From Paracoccus sp041927875 (GTDB lineage: Bacteria; Pseudomonadota; Alphaproteobacteria; Rhodobacterales; Rhodobacteraceae), in the NCBI RefSeq assembly GCF_041927875.1, contig NZ_JBHFHN010000009.1: DNA of 64,000 bases. One strand, given 5' to 3'. Shown piece by piece: positions 33,431 through 42,874 of the stretch. The notes under the pieces are model-generated. The model was not told the DNA's origin. It saw only the letters and a list, made by a program, of their open reading frames with translations, and did not search any database. A program made the position numbers and the translations under genes. How positions within the stretch are numbered: position 1 is the stretch's first letter; every line of letters begins with the position of its first letter.

Positions 33431-36400
33431 GCCACCAGTGCCTCAGCTTTCTTCAGATCCACGCTGACCAACTGGCTGACGCCCTGTTCGGCCATGGTCA
33501 CGCCGAACAGCCGGTCCATCCGCGCCATGGTCACCGCGTGGTGGGTGATGATCAGGAAACGGGTGTCGGTGCGGCGGGTCATTTCGTCCAGCAGGTCGCA
33601 AAAGCGGGTGACGTTGGCATCGTCCAGCGGCGCGTCGACCTCATCCAGCACGCAGATCGGGGCGGGGTTGGTCAGGAACACGCCGAAGATCAGCGCCAGC
33701 GCGGTCAGCGTCTGCTCACCCCCCGACAAAAGCGACAGGGTGGACAGCTTCTTGCCCGGCGGCTGGCACATGATTTCCAGACCGGCCTCCAGCGGGTCGT
33801 CGGATTCGACCAGCACCAGCCGCGCCTCGCCGCCGCCGAACAGATGGGTGAACAGGAAGCGGAAGTTCTCGTTCACCTGTTCAAAGGCGGTCAGCAGCCG
33901 TTCGCGCCCCTCGCGGTTCAGGCCGGCGATCCCGGCGCGCAGCTTGCGGATCGCTTCCTCAAGGTCGGCCTTGTCGGTGGCCAGACGGTCATGTTCCTCT
34001 TGCACCTCGCGGGCGTCTTCCTCGGCCCGCAGGTTGACGGCACCGAGGGATTCGCGCTGACGGCGAAGGCGCTGGACGTCGATGTCCAGCGCATCGGCGG
34101 GGGCGACCGCACCGGCCAGACCGTCGCGGGGCAGGTCAAGCTGGGCGATCAGCGCCTCGGGCGTGGCCTCAAGGTCTTCGTCCATCCGGTGCAGCGCGGC
34201 GGCCAAAGCCTCGCGCGTGGCGTCGGCGCGGGCCTCGGCACGGGCGCGATCCTCGCGGGTGGCACCGGCGGCACGTTCGGCCTCGCGCTCGGCCTCGGCG
34301 GCGCGGCGCAGCGCGGTTTCGGCAGCGGCAAGGGCATCAGCGGCGGTGGCGCGGCGGGCTTCGGCTGTGGCGATCTGGCGGGCCAGTTCCTCGCGCTGGA
34401 TGTCATGTTCGGCAGGCTTGTCGCGGGCCTCGGCAAGGGCGTCCTCGGTGTCGGCCTTGCGCGCCTCAAGTTCCGCCACGCGGGTTCCGGCGGTGTCCAG
34501 ACGGTGCCGCCAGCCGGACAGTTCCTTGACGACCTCTTGCCGGCGACGGGTGCGGGCGTCGCCGTCGCGGCGGATCTCATCCGCGGCCGCGCGGCGCGAC
34601 ATCATGGCGATGCGCGCGCCCTCGACCGCCTGCTTGCCATCCTCGACCCGGCCGCGCAGGGCGTCCAGATCGGGCAGATCGGACAGCGCGGCTTCGGCCT
34701 CGCGCAGGCCCTGACGGGAGGACATGGCGTCGGCATCATGGCGCTGAACGGCCAGACGCGCGGTTTCCAGACGGCTGGCGGCCTGTTCGGCCTCGGAGCC
34801 TGCACGGCTGGCAGCGCGCTGCGCCTCGGCCAGGTTGCGGTCGGCGGCACGGCGCGCCTCGCGCGCGGCCTGATCGTCGCGGCCGGCCTCGGCCAGGTCG
34901 CGGTGCAGCGCGTCATGGGCCGCCGCCGCCCCCGCTGCGCGCGCCGCCACATCCTCAAGATCGCGCTTCAGTTCGACCAGTCGGTTCAACTGGGTCAGCC
35001 GCAGCGCCGCAGCCGACGGCACATCGCCCGAGGCCGCGCGCAAGCCATCCCACCGCCACAGATCGCCGCCCTGCGTCACCAGCCGCTGACCGGGGCGCAA
35101 CTCGGCCTGCCGCGCCGCGCCCTCGGCCGGGTCGGCCACCAGCCCGATCTGCGACAGCCTGCGTGCCAAAAGGGGGTGCGCGCGCACATGATCGGACAGC
35201 GCCACAACGCCCGGCGGCAGCGGCAGCGGGTCGTCATAGCCAGGCAGCAGCGCCCAGCCCGACCCCCCGCCATTGCCCGCCACCTCGGGCTGGCGAAGAT
35301 CATCGGCCAGCGCCGCGCCCAAGGCGGCCTCATAGCCGCGATCGACCGTGAGACTGTCCAGAAGCTGACGCCCGGCCATGGATTCGCGGGCCACCAGACG
35401 GGCCAGGGCATCGACCTCGGCGCGCAGGGCGCCAGCCTCGCCCTCGGCCTCGGCGCGGGTGGCGCGGGCGGCAGATTCGCGGGCTTGCAGATCGGCGCGG
35501 CGTGCCTCGGCGGCGGTCAGCGCCTCATCGGCGGCATCGGCCTGGTCCTGCGCCTCGACCTCGGCGGCCTCGGCATCGGCAAGGGCGGCGCGCGCGGCGG
35601 CCACGGCGGTCTCCTGCGCGGCGACGGCCTCGGCGGCGCGGGCGCGGTCGGCCTCGGCGCGGTCCAGCAGCTTTTGCTGATCGCCGCGCAACCGTTCGGC
35701 GGATTGATAGCGCGCCGACAGCCGCGCCGCGTCCTCGGTCAGGGCCGACAGCACTTCCTCGGCCTCGGACAGCGCCGCCCCCGCCTCGGTCGCCGCCTCC
35801 TGCGCGGCGGACAGGCGGTCGTCATGGCCCAGACCGGCCTTTTCCAACTGGCCCTGTTCCCATTCCAGACGCGCGATCACCTCACCCGCGTCGCGGGTCA
35901 GGCCGGTTTCACGGTCGATATCGCGGCCCAGTTGATCGACGCGCGCCGCCAGCGTGCGGATCGCCTCGACCGCGCGGGTGGCGTCGGCCTCCAGCGTTTC
36001 GCGGGCCACGCCAAGGCGTTGCAGGATGGCCCCGGCGATGGCCTCCTCCTCACGCAGCGGCGGCAGCGCGCCCTCGGCCTCCTCGCGGGCGCGGGCGGCC
36101 TGACGGGCGGCGGATTCGGCCTGCGCGGCGGCGCGGGTGCGGTCGGCAAGCGCGGCCTCGGCCTCGGCGCGGGCGGCATCGGCATCCATCCAGCGGCGCA
36201 GCGCCAACAGCGCCTCGAACCGGCGCAGATCTTCGCCAATCTCGCGGTAGCGCGCGGCCTGACGGGCCTGCCGCGCCAGCGTCTGCAACTGGCTGGCCAA
36301 CTGGTCGATCACGTCATCGACCCGCGCCAGGTTCTGTTCCGCCCCCGACAGCTTCAGTTCGGCCTCATGCCGGCGCTGATACAGGCCACTGATCCCCGCT

Positions 36401-36900
36401 GCTTCCTCAAGAATGCGGCGGCGGTTCTGCGGCTTGGCGTTGATCAATTCGCTGATCTGCCCCTGCCGCACCAGTGCCGGGCTGTGCGCCCCGGTCGAGG
36501 CATCCGCGAACAGCATCTGCACATCGCGCGCCCGCACGTCCTTGCCGTTGACCTTATAGGCCGACCCGGCCTCGCGCGTGATTTTGCGCAGGATTTCCAG
36601 CGTGTCGCTGTCGTTGAAACCCGCCGGGGCCAGCCGGTCGGCATTGTCGATGAACATCGTGACTTCGGCGGTGTGCCGCGCGGGCCGCGTGGCGGCGCCT
36701 GCGAAGATCACATCCTCCATCCCCGATCCGCGCATCGCGGTGGGGCGGCTTTCGCCCATCACCCAACGCAAAGCCTCCAGCAGGTTCGACTTGCCGCAGC
36801 CATTGGGGCCGACCACGCCGGTCAGCCCCTCACGGATGACCAGATCCGTGGGGTCGACGAAACTCTTGAAGCCGTTCAGCCGAAGCCGGTTGATGCGCAA
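33427..36900 (-). CDS. smc: Chromosome segregation ATPase SMC
   Basis: Condensin-type SMC of 1157 residues. Walker A is GPNGCGKSN (about 30-38). Two long coiled coils rich in Ala/Glu/Arg flank a hinge (about 490-660, GLVADPAEGAARQAELRPGQ). The C-terminal head has the signature LLSGGEQTLTALAL and Walker B ICVLDEVDAPLDD (about 1060-1100). The start is called at TTG 36900, directly before RINRLRLNGFKSF, the usual SMC N-terminus; no ATG or GTG occurs at that point, and in-frame codons further upstream add an unrelated Arg/Pro/Gly-rich extension. The gene forms a unit with the downstream YhhN gene and diverges from the LrgA-like gene. Confidence 0.95.
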   Translation of the reverse strand: MRINRLRLNGFKSFVDPTDLVIREGLTGVVGPNGCGKSNLLEALRWVMGESRPTAMRGSGMEDVIFAGAATRPARHTAEVTMFIDNADRLAPAGFNDSDTLEILRKITREAGSAYKVNGKDVRARDVQMLFADASTGAHSPALVRQGQISELINAKPQNRRRILEEAAGISGLYQRRHEAELKLSGAEQNLARVDDVIDQLASQLQTLARQARQAARYREIGEDLRRFEALLALRRWMDADAARAEAEAALADRTRAAAQAESAARQAARAREEAEGALPPLREEEAIAGAILQRLGVARETLEADATRAVEAIRTLAARVDQLGRDIDRETGLTRDAGEVIARLEWEQGQLEKAGLGHDDRLSAAQEAATEAGAALSEAEEVLSALTEDAARLSARYQSAERLRGDQQKLLDRAEADRARAAEAVAAQETAVAAARAALADAEAAEVEAQDQADAADEALTAAEARRADLQARESAARATRAEAEGEAGALRAEVDALARLVARESMAGRQLLDSLTVDRGYEAALGAALADDLRQPEVAGNGGGSGWALLPGYDDPLPLPPGVVALSDHVRAHPLLARRLSQIGLVADPAEGAARQAELRPGQRLVTQGGDLWRWDGLRAASGDVPSAAALRLTQLNRLVELKRDLEDVAARAAGAAAAHDALHRDLAEAGRDDQAAREARRAADRNLAEAQRAASRAGSEAEQAASRLETARLAVQRHDADAMSSRQGLREAEAALSDLPDLDALRGRVEDGKQAVEGARIAMMSRRAAADEIRRDGDARTRRRQEVVKELSGWRHRLDTAGTRVAELEARKADTEDALAEARDKPAEHDIQREELARQIATAEARRATAADALAAAETALRRAAEAEREAERAAGATREDRARAEARADATREALAAALHRMDEDLEATPEALIAQLDLPRDGLAGAVAPADALDIDVQRLRRQRESLGAVNLRAEEDAREVQEEHDRLATDKADLEEAIRKLRAGIAGLNREGRERLLTAFEQVNENFRFLFTHLFGGGEARLVLVESDDPLEAGLEIMCQPPGKKLSTLSLLSGGEQTLTALALIFGVFLTNPAPICVLDEVDAPLDDANVTRFCDLLDEMTRRTDTRFLIITHHAVTMARMDRLFGVTMAEQGVSQLVSVDLKKAEALVA

Positions 36901-37070
36901 ACGGGGGCCTTTCGATTCCTGACGGGTGATCCTTGGCCCCCAAAGCGCCCGAGTCAACCGGCCCGGCCCGCATCTGGGGGCTGGGCGGCGGTTATCCACA
37001 AGATATGTGGGGCTGGACGCCGCGAGGCCTGCGCCGCAATCTGTGCCCACAACAGCCAAGGCCAGCCCAT

Positions 37071-37436
37071 ATGTCCAGCAACATCGTTCCCGGTGCCGTG
37101 ATCCTTCTGACCTTTCAGCTTGTGGGCGAGGTGGCGGCCCGCGCCCTGTCGCTGCCCCTGCCCGGCCCGGTTCTGGGCATGATCGCCCTGGTTGGCTCAC
37201 TGATCGCGCTGCCCCGGCTGCTGGCGGTGGTGGCGCCGGTGGCCGATGCGCTGCTGGGCCATCTCAGCCTGCTGTTCGTGCCTGCGGGGGTTGGCGTGAT
37301 CGCGCATCTGACGCTGCTGCGCGATCAGGGGCTGGCGGTGGTGCTGGCGCTGACGGTTTCGACCGCGCTGGCGATCGTCGTCGGGGCCTGGGCCTTTGCG
37401 CTGACCGCGCGGCTGATGGGGTCGCGCGATGACTGA
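37071..37436 (+). CDS. CidA/LrgA family membrane protein
   Basis: Small holin-like membrane protein of 121 residues with about four helices. The family signature LPLPGPVLGMIALVGSL lies at about 24-40, and LFVPAGVGVIAHL at about 66-78. The ATG at 37071 gives the normal family length; frames extending upstream translate the smc-side spacer. It overlaps the LrgB gene by 8 bases. CidA/LrgA and LrgB pairs influence murein hydrolase activity in Gram-positives and have been linked to metabolite export elsewhere. Confidence 0.9.
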   Translation: MSSNIVPGAVILLTFQLVGEVAARALSLPLPGPVLGMIALVGSLIALPRLLAVVAPVADALLGHLSLLFVPAGVGVIAHLTLLRDQGLAVVLALTVSTALAIVVGAWAFALTARLMGSRDD

Positions 37437-38145
37437 CGCGGCGCTGATCTGGTCCTACCTTGCGCGCGAACCGCTGGTCTGGCTGACGGCGACGCTGGCG
37501 GCCTATTGGCTGGGCGATCTGGCGTTCCGCCGATCCGGGCGAAGGCCCTGGGTCAACCCGGTGCTGGTGGCGGTGATCCTGCTGGGCGCGCTGCTGACGG
37601 CCACCGGCACGCCCTATGCCGACTACTTTCAGGGCGCGCAATTCGTGCATTTCCTGCTGGGTCCGGCCACCGTTTCGCTGGGGGTGGCGCTGTATCGCAA
37701 CCTGCCCGCCGTGCATCGCGCCGCGCTGCCGATGCTGGTGGGCCTGCTGGCCGGGTCGCTGACCGCGATGGGCGCGGCCCTGGGGATCGCCTGGGCGATG
37801 AACGCACCCGATCAACTGCTGGTCGCACTGGCGCCGAAATCGACCACCGCGCCGGTCGCCATCGGCATTGCCGAAAAGCTGGGCGGCCAGCCGACGCTGA
37901 CGGCGGTGCTGGTGCTGCTGACCGGGATTTTCGGCGCGATCATCGCCACGCCCCTGCTGAATGCCACCGGCCTGCGCGACTGGCGGGCGCGGGGCTTTGC
38001 CGTGGGCGTTGCCGCGCATGGCATCGGCACCGCGCGGGCGTTTCAGGTGAACCCCACCGCCGGGGCCTTTGCGGGCATCGCCATGGGGCTGAACGCGGCG
38101 CTGACCGCGCTGATCGCGCCCTGGGTGCTGGCACTGTTCCGGTAA
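37429..38145 (+). CDS. LrgB/CidB family membrane protein
   Basis: Integral membrane protein of 238 residues with about seven helices. The family hallmarks LLGPATVSLGVALYR (about 77-91), LAPKSTTAPVAIGIAE (about 133-148) and HGIGTARAF (about 198-206) are all present. It overlaps the CidA/LrgA-like gene by 8 bases, so the two are one unit. Plant and bacterial homologues transport glycolate, glycerate or pyruvate-like compounds, which may be more relevant here than autolysis control. No LytTR regulator is adjacent. Confidence 0.92.
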   Translation: MTDAALIWSYLAREPLVWLTATLAAYWLGDLAFRRSGRRPWVNPVLVAVILLGALLTATGTPYADYFQGAQFVHFLLGPATVSLGVALYRNLPAVHRAALPMLVGLLAGSLTAMGAALGIAWAMNAPDQLLVALAPKSTTAPVAIGIAEKLGGQPTLTAVLVLLTGIFGAIIATPLLNATGLRDWRARGFAVGVAAHGIGTARAFQVNPTAGAFAGIAMGLNAALTALIAPWVLALFR

Positions 38146-38272
38146 CCCTTGCGCGCCCGATCCGGCTTTGGCATCGTGGCACCGGGCGATGGCGTCGCCC
38201 CGGCAGCCGCCGCCCCTTCAACGTCCTGAACGCCGGGATCATCTTGGTCCCGCGCGCGGACCGGAGGGAAGA

Positions 38273-39478
38273 ATGAACCGCCCCGACATGTATCGTTTCC
38301 ACAACGGCACCAAGGCCCCGCTGCCGTTTTCCGCCGATGAATACGAGGCCCGCCTGGCCGGCCTGCGCGAGGCGATGGAGGTGCATGGCGTCGATGTCTG
38401 CGTGCTGACCTCGATGCACAATATCGCCTATTACTCGGGCTTTCTGTATTGCAGCTTTGGCCGCCCTTACGGGCTGGTCGTGACCCATAACGACAGCGTA
38501 ACGATCAGTGCGGGCATCGACGCGGGCCAACCCTGGCGGCGCTGCCATGGCGATAACATCACCTATACAGACTGGCAGCGCGACAATTTCTGGCGCGCGG
38601 TCGCCAGCGTGGCAGGCACCGGCAAGGTCGTGGGCTGTGAGGCCGACCACCTGACGCTGGTGCAGTCGGAAAAGCTGAACCACTTCCTGCAACCCAAGCG
38701 CGGGGTCGACATATCGCTGGCCACGATGCAGCAGCGGATGCTGAAATCGGACGCCGAGATCGAGCTGATCCGCGCCGGGGCCGCCACGGCGGATGTGGGC
38801 GGCTTTGCCATTCATGACGCGATCAAGGTGGGCGCGCGGGAAATCGACGTCGCCATGGCAGGCCGTGACGCGATGGAGGCCGAGATCGCCCGCCGCTTTC
38901 CTGATGCCGAATACCGCGATACCTGGGTCTGGTTCCAGTCAGGGCTGAACACCGACGGCGCGCATAATCCGGTGACCGCGCGCAAGCTGGCGGTCGGTGA
39001 CATCCTGTCGCTGAACACCTTCCCGATGATCTCGGGCTATTACACCGCGCTGGAACGCACCATGTTCGTGCGCGAATGCGACCCGGCCAGCATGAAGATC
39101 TGGCAGGCCAACATTGATACCCACGAATACGGCATGAGCCTGCTGAAACCCGGCGTGTCCTGCGCCGAGGTGACGGCGAAGATCAACGAGTTCCTGGCCG
39201 AACGCCAACTGCTGCAATACCGCACCTTCGGTTACGGCCACAGCTTTGGCGTGCTGTCGCATTACTATGGCCGCGAGGCCGGGCTGGAACTGCGCGAGGA
39301 TATCGACACCGTGCTGGAACCCGGCATGGTCATCAGCATGGAACCGATGCTGACCATCCCCGAAGGGCAGCCCGGTGCCGGTGGCTACCGCGAACACGAC
39401 ATTCTGGTGATCACCGAGGACGGGGCCGAGGATATCACCAAATATCCTTACGGCCCGGAGCAGAACATCGTCGGATGA
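38273..39478 (+). CDS. Creatinase
   Basis: Cytoplasmic enzyme of 401 residues that should hydrolyse creatine to sarcosine and urea. It has the two-domain creatinase (M24 'pita-bread') fold. The N-terminal domain contains YYSGFLYCSFGRPYGLVVT, and His231 in NTDGAHNPVT matches the catalytic His232 of Pseudomonas putida creatinase. The C-terminal run TFGYGHSFGVLSHYYGREAG is near identical to my memory of that enzyme. Creatinase lacks the metal-ligand set of the peptidases, and the match argues against a generic Xaa-Pro peptidase. GGAGG lies five bases before the ATG at 38273. No sarcosine oxidase or urease gene is visible nearby. Confidence 0.92.
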   Translation: MNRPDMYRFHNGTKAPLPFSADEYEARLAGLREAMEVHGVDVCVLTSMHNIAYYSGFLYCSFGRPYGLVVTHNDSVTISAGIDAGQPWRRCHGDNITYTDWQRDNFWRAVASVAGTGKVVGCEADHLTLVQSEKLNHFLQPKRGVDISLATMQQRMLKSDAEIELIRAGAATADVGGFAIHDAIKVGAREIDVAMAGRDAMEAEIARRFPDAEYRDTWVWFQSGLNTDGAHNPVTARKLAVGDILSLNTFPMISGYYTALERTMFVRECDPASMKIWQANIDTHEYGMSLLKPGVSCAEVTAKINEFLAERQLLQYRTFGYGHSFGVLSHYYGREAGLELREDIDTVLEPGMVISMEPMLTIPEGQPGAGGYREHDILVITEDGAEDITKYPYGPEQNIVG

Positions 39479-39486
39479 CAGACGGC

Positions 39487-39506
39487 GGGCCGGGTCACCC
39501 CGGCCC
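39487..39506. terminator. Hairpin between creatinase and the convergent transpeptidase gene
   Basis: A perfect 8-bp stem (GGGCCGGG/CCCGGCCC) with a 4-base loop lies between two convergent stops. There is no T-run, so intrinsic termination is possible but unproven. Confidence 0.5.
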
Positions 39507-39515
39507 GGCAGCCCC

Positions 39516-40199
39516 TTAAGGGGCCTCGTCCAGTTGGTCGGCCCACAGCACGCGCACATTCACGCCGTGTCCCACCCGGTCATACAGGTCGATCGCGTCC
39601 TGATCCAACATGCGGATACAGCCCGCCGACACCGCCTTGCCCAGGAATTGCGGCTCGCACCCGCCGTGGATGCGGTAATAGGTATCGACGCCGTTCTGGA
39701 ACAGATACAGCGCCCGCGACCCCAGCGGATTGGGCGGACCGGGGCGCATCCCGCCATTGGCAACCGAATAAGGCTCAAGCGAGGGGTCGCGCGCGATCAT
39801 GTTCGCGGTCGGCCGCCAGACCGGCCATTTCCGCTTGAACTGCATCCGCGCCACACCCGACCACGAGAACGCCTGCCGCCCCGTGCCGACGCCATAGCGC
39901 AGCGCCCGGTCGCGGCTTTCCAGCAGATACAGATAGCCCTGGCCGGGATCGACGACGATGCTGCCGACCGGATCGCCGGGATAGGGGTTGTCGACGCTCT
40001 GCCGCCACAGGCGCGGATCGACGATGCCCTCGGGCACGGCGGGGATCGGGTAAGGCTCATCGTAAATCGCGCCGTAAAAGGCAGGCAGCGGCGGCCAGAC
40101 CGGGCGCGGCGGCTCGGGCGGGGGCTTGGGGATCGCTGGGGCACAGGCCGACAGGCCAGCCACCGCCCCGGCGGCGACGAAAAAGCGACGGTTCATCAT
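39516..40199 (-). CDS. L,D-transpeptidase family lipoprotein (YkuD domain)
   Basis: Exported protein of 227 residues. A lipobox-like LSAC (about 16-19) follows an N-terminal hydrophobic stretch, so lipid anchoring at Cys19 is likely. A Pro-rich linker (about 22-42) leads to the YkuD domain with catalytic motif YRIHGG (about 174-179) and SAGCIRM (about 191-197), the Cys being the nucleophile. Such enzymes form 3-3 peptidoglycan crosslinks or attach proteins to murein. AAAGGA lies seven bases before the ATG. A second enzyme of the same layout is encoded at 47289. The 108-residue secreted protein gene lies 39 bases upstream. Confidence 0.9.
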   Translation of the reverse strand: MMNRRFFVAAGAVAGLSACAPAIPKPPPEPPRPVWPPLPAFYGAIYDEPYPIPAVPEGIVDPRLWRQSVDNPYPGDPVGSIVVDPGQGYLYLLESRDRALRYGVGTGRQAFSWSGVARMQFKRKWPVWRPTANMIARDPSLEPYSVANGGMRPGPPNPLGSRALYLFQNGVDTYYRIHGGCEPQFLGKAVSAGCIRMLDQDAIDLYDRVGHGVNVRVLWADQLDEAP

Positions 40200-40238
40200 G
40201 GTTTTGTCCTTTGGCTGATGGTTCTGAACGGGGGGCGT

Positions 40239-40565
40239 TCAGATCAGCCGGGGCGGCCTGCGCGGCGTCGATGTCAGCGCCTTTGGCGCAAAGCTGCGCC
40301 CCTCGGCGCGCGGTTGTCCGGGGCCGGGGGGCGGCGGCAGATGCAGATCGGGCGGCGGCGGCGCCAGATCGGGGCCGCAGGGCGCACCGGTCAGACAGGC
40401 ACCCGCCGGTTCGACATGTCCCCCCGCCTCGGCCTGTGGCGGGGCGTCGGTCAGCGCGACCGCGACCTGGGCCTCGCCACTGGCGGCCACAGCCCGCCCA
40501 TCCCAAAGGGGAAGGGCCAGGGCCAGCATCGCCAGCGCCACCAGAAGGGTCCGCAGCATCCTCAT
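40239..40565 (-). CDS. Small secreted Pro-rich protein, function unknown
   Basis: Predicted exported protein of 108 residues. A clear Sec signal peptide (about 1-28, ending AVAAS) is followed by an acidic part with one cysteine pair (ACLTGAPC, about 56-63). A Pro-rich run (about 66-84) and a basic tail follow. I recognise no domain. It sits 39 bases upstream of the L,D-transpeptidase gene on the same strand, so the pair may be an operon acting in the envelope. The ribosome-binding site is weak (GGGGCGG), which lowers confidence. Confidence 0.55.
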   Translation of the reverse strand: MRMLRTLLVALAMLALALPLWDGRAVAASGEAQVAVALTDAPPQAEAGGHVEPAGACLTGAPCGPDLAPPPPDLHLPPPPGPGQPRAEGRSFAPKALTSTPRRPPRLI

Positions 40566-40701
40566 GCCGCCCCGCTAACCAAGACCGCCGCGCAGGTCCA
40601 GCCCCTGCCCTACACAAGCGCGCGATCAGCCGACGGGCCTGACATGCGGATGTTACACAGGCCGCGCAGATCAGGCGCAGCCACTCTACAAGGACACCCC
40701 C

Positions 40702-42864
40702 ATGCGCCTGCCCATCCTGACCTCTGCCCTGGCCCTGATCGCCGCCGCCCCGACTCTGGCCGAGACCAGCTTCAACCGTGTCGCCAGCTTCCCCACCACC
40801 GCCAACATGGCCGATGGTGAGGATCGCAGCCGGCCAACCTCGGCCGAGATCATCGCCGTCACCGAAGACGGCCTGACCGCGATCTATTCCGACAGCCCCC
40901 TGGGCGCGATCGGTCTGGTCGATTTGACCGACGCCCGCGCCCCGAAGCCGCTGGGCAGTATCTCCATGGACGGCGAGCCGACGACCACGGTCATCATCGG
41001 CGGCACCGCCTTTGTAGGGGTGAACACCTCGGCATCCTTCACCGAACCCTCGGGCGCGCTGCGCACCGTCGACATCACGCGCAAGACCGTCACCGACAGT
41101 TGCGATCTGGGCGGCCAGCCCGACAGCGTGGCCCGTGCCCCGGACGGCAGCTTCATCGCGGTCGCCATCGAGAATGAGCGCGACGAAGAGGTGAATGACG
41201 GCGACCTGCCGCAGATGCCCGCCGGTTTCGTAGTGAAACTGCCCGTCAAGGATGGTGCCGTCGATTGCGCCGCCAAACAGGTCATCGCCATGACCGGCCT
41301 GGCCGAGATCGCCGGTGACGACCCCGAGCCCGAGTTTCTGGACATCAACGGCCTGGGCGAAATCGTCGTCACGCTTCAGGAAAACAACCATATCGTCGTG
41401 ATCGAGGCCGATGGCGCGGTCGCGTCGCATTTCAGCGCGGGCAGCGTCGATCTGACCGGCATCGATACGAAAACCGATGGCCGCGTCGATCCGACCGGCG
41501 ATCAACCGGGCCGCGCGCGCGAACCCGATGCGGTGAAATGGATCGACGACAGCCATTTCGCCACCGCCAATGAAGGCGACTGGAAGGGCGGATCGCGCGG
41601 CTTCACCATCTGGGCCAAGGACGGCAGCGTGGTTTACGACTCTGGCAACAGCTTCGAGGCAGCCATCACCGCAATCGGCCACTATCCCGAAAAGCGCAGC
41701 AAATCCAAGGGTGTGGAGCCCGAGGGCCTGGCCTTCGCCCGGTTCGGCGACCAGCCCTTGCTGTTTGTGGCATCCGAGCGCGGATCGGTCGTGGGGGTCT
41801 ATGACGTGACAGACCCGGCGGCGCCGGAACTGCTGCAACTGCTGCCCTCGGGCATCGGGCCAGAAGGGCTGGTGGCGATCCCGTCGCGCAACTTGTTCGT
41901 GACCGCCAATGAAACCGATCTTGGCGCAGACGGCGCGGCGCGGGCGCATGTCATGGTCTATGAACGTCAGGACGGCGCGCCCACCTATCCGCATCTGATC
42001 GCGGATCAGGGCATCACCTGGGGTGCGCTGTCGGGGCTGACGGCCGATCCTGAAAAGCCCGGCCTGCTTTATGCCGTGACCGACAGCGCCTATGACATGA
42101 ACCCGCAGATCCTGACCATCGACGCCACCGCAAAACCGGCGCGCATCACCGGTGCGATGACCGTCACCCGCAACGGCCAGCCCGCGCAAAAGCTGGATCT
42201 GGAAGGCATCACCACCGATGGCAAGGGCGGCTTCTGGCTGGCGACCGAGGGCAACAGCGCCAAGCTGTTCCCGCATGGCATCCTGAACGTCAACGCCAAG
42301 GGCGAGATCAAGGCCGAGATCGGCCTGCCCGCCGAGTGGCTGAAGGGCGAAACCCGCTTCGGGCTGGAGGGGATCGCGCGCGACGGCGACATGCTGTGGA
42401 TGGCCGTGCAGCGCGAATGGGCTGACGACGCCAAGGGTCATGTCAAGCTGATGCGCTTTGACACATCCGCCAAGGACGACGCCTGGACCGCCATCGCCTA
42501 TCCGCTGGAACCCAAGGGCGACGGCTGGATCGGGCTGTCGGAAATCCAGATCGCGGGCGGCACCGCCTATGTGATCGAGCGCGACAATCTGGTGGGCGAT
42601 CTGGCGAAGCTGAAGGCGATCTACACCGTCGATCTGGCCGCCGTCACCCCCGCGAAGCCCGGCGAACCGCTGCCGGTCGTCTCCAAGACGCTGCTGCGCG
42701 ACCTGATCCCCGATCTGAAGGCAACCGGCGGCTATGTGCTGGACAAGGTCGAGGGCTTCGCCATCGACGCCGCAGGTGAGGGCTGGGTCGTGACCGACAA
42801 TGACGGCGTTGACGACCACTCGGGCGAGACAATGTTCTGGTCCATCGGCCCGGTCACCAAGTAG
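40702..42864 (+). CDS. Periplasmic phytase-like esterase (PF13449-type beta-propeller)
   Basis: Exported protein of 720 residues with a signal peptide (about 1-20, ending PTLAE). The N-terminal half resembles a beta-propeller with repeated 'DIT/DLT' strands. The C-terminal half carries the 'esterase-like activity of phytase' domain (GVEPEGLAFARFGDQ, LDLEGITTDGKGGFWLATEG and VEGFAIDAAGEGWVVTDNDGVDD). Such proteins are calcium-binding and predicted to cleave phosphate or carboxyl esters; the true substrate is unknown. The gene stands alone between the transpeptidase unit and tetR. It is followed by strong inverted repeats. Confidence 0.85.
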   Translation: MRLPILTSALALIAAAPTLAETSFNRVASFPTTANMADGEDRSRPTSAEIIAVTEDGLTAIYSDSPLGAIGLVDLTDARAPKPLGSISMDGEPTTTVIIGGTAFVGVNTSASFTEPSGALRTVDITRKTVTDSCDLGGQPDSVARAPDGSFIAVAIENERDEEVNDGDLPQMPAGFVVKLPVKDGAVDCAAKQVIAMTGLAEIAGDDPEPEFLDINGLGEIVVTLQENNHIVVIEADGAVASHFSAGSVDLTGIDTKTDGRVDPTGDQPGRAREPDAVKWIDDSHFATANEGDWKGGSRGFTIWAKDGSVVYDSGNSFEAAITAIGHYPEKRSKSKGVEPEGLAFARFGDQPLLFVASERGSVVGVYDVTDPAAPELLQLLPSGIGPEGLVAIPSRNLFVTANETDLGADGAARAHVMVYERQDGAPTYPHLIADQGITWGALSGLTADPEKPGLLYAVTDSAYDMNPQILTIDATAKPARITGAMTVTRNGQPAQKLDLEGITTDGKGGFWLATEGNSAKLFPHGILNVNAKGEIKAEIGLPAEWLKGETRFGLEGIARDGDMLWMAVQREWADDAKGHVKLMRFDTSAKDDAWTAIAYPLEPKGDGWIGLSEIQIAGGTAYVIERDNLVGDLAKLKAIYTVDLAAVTPAKPGEPLPVVSKTLLRDLIPDLKATGGYVLDKVEGFAIDAAGEGWVVTDNDGVDDHSGETMFWSIGPVTK

Positions 42865-42874
42865 CCCGGTGCGT

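Noticed and set aside
33538..37101. A 1187-codon open frame on the + strand opposite smc
   Set aside because: It is the antisense of the smc coiled coils; its Gly/Leu/Arg/Gln-rich translation has no domain, whereas the minus strand encodes a full SMC with all motifs.
40057..42819. A 920-codon open frame on the - strand opposite the phytase-like gene
   Set aside because: It is a shadow of high-GC codon bias; the + strand has a signal peptide, family motifs and a good start.
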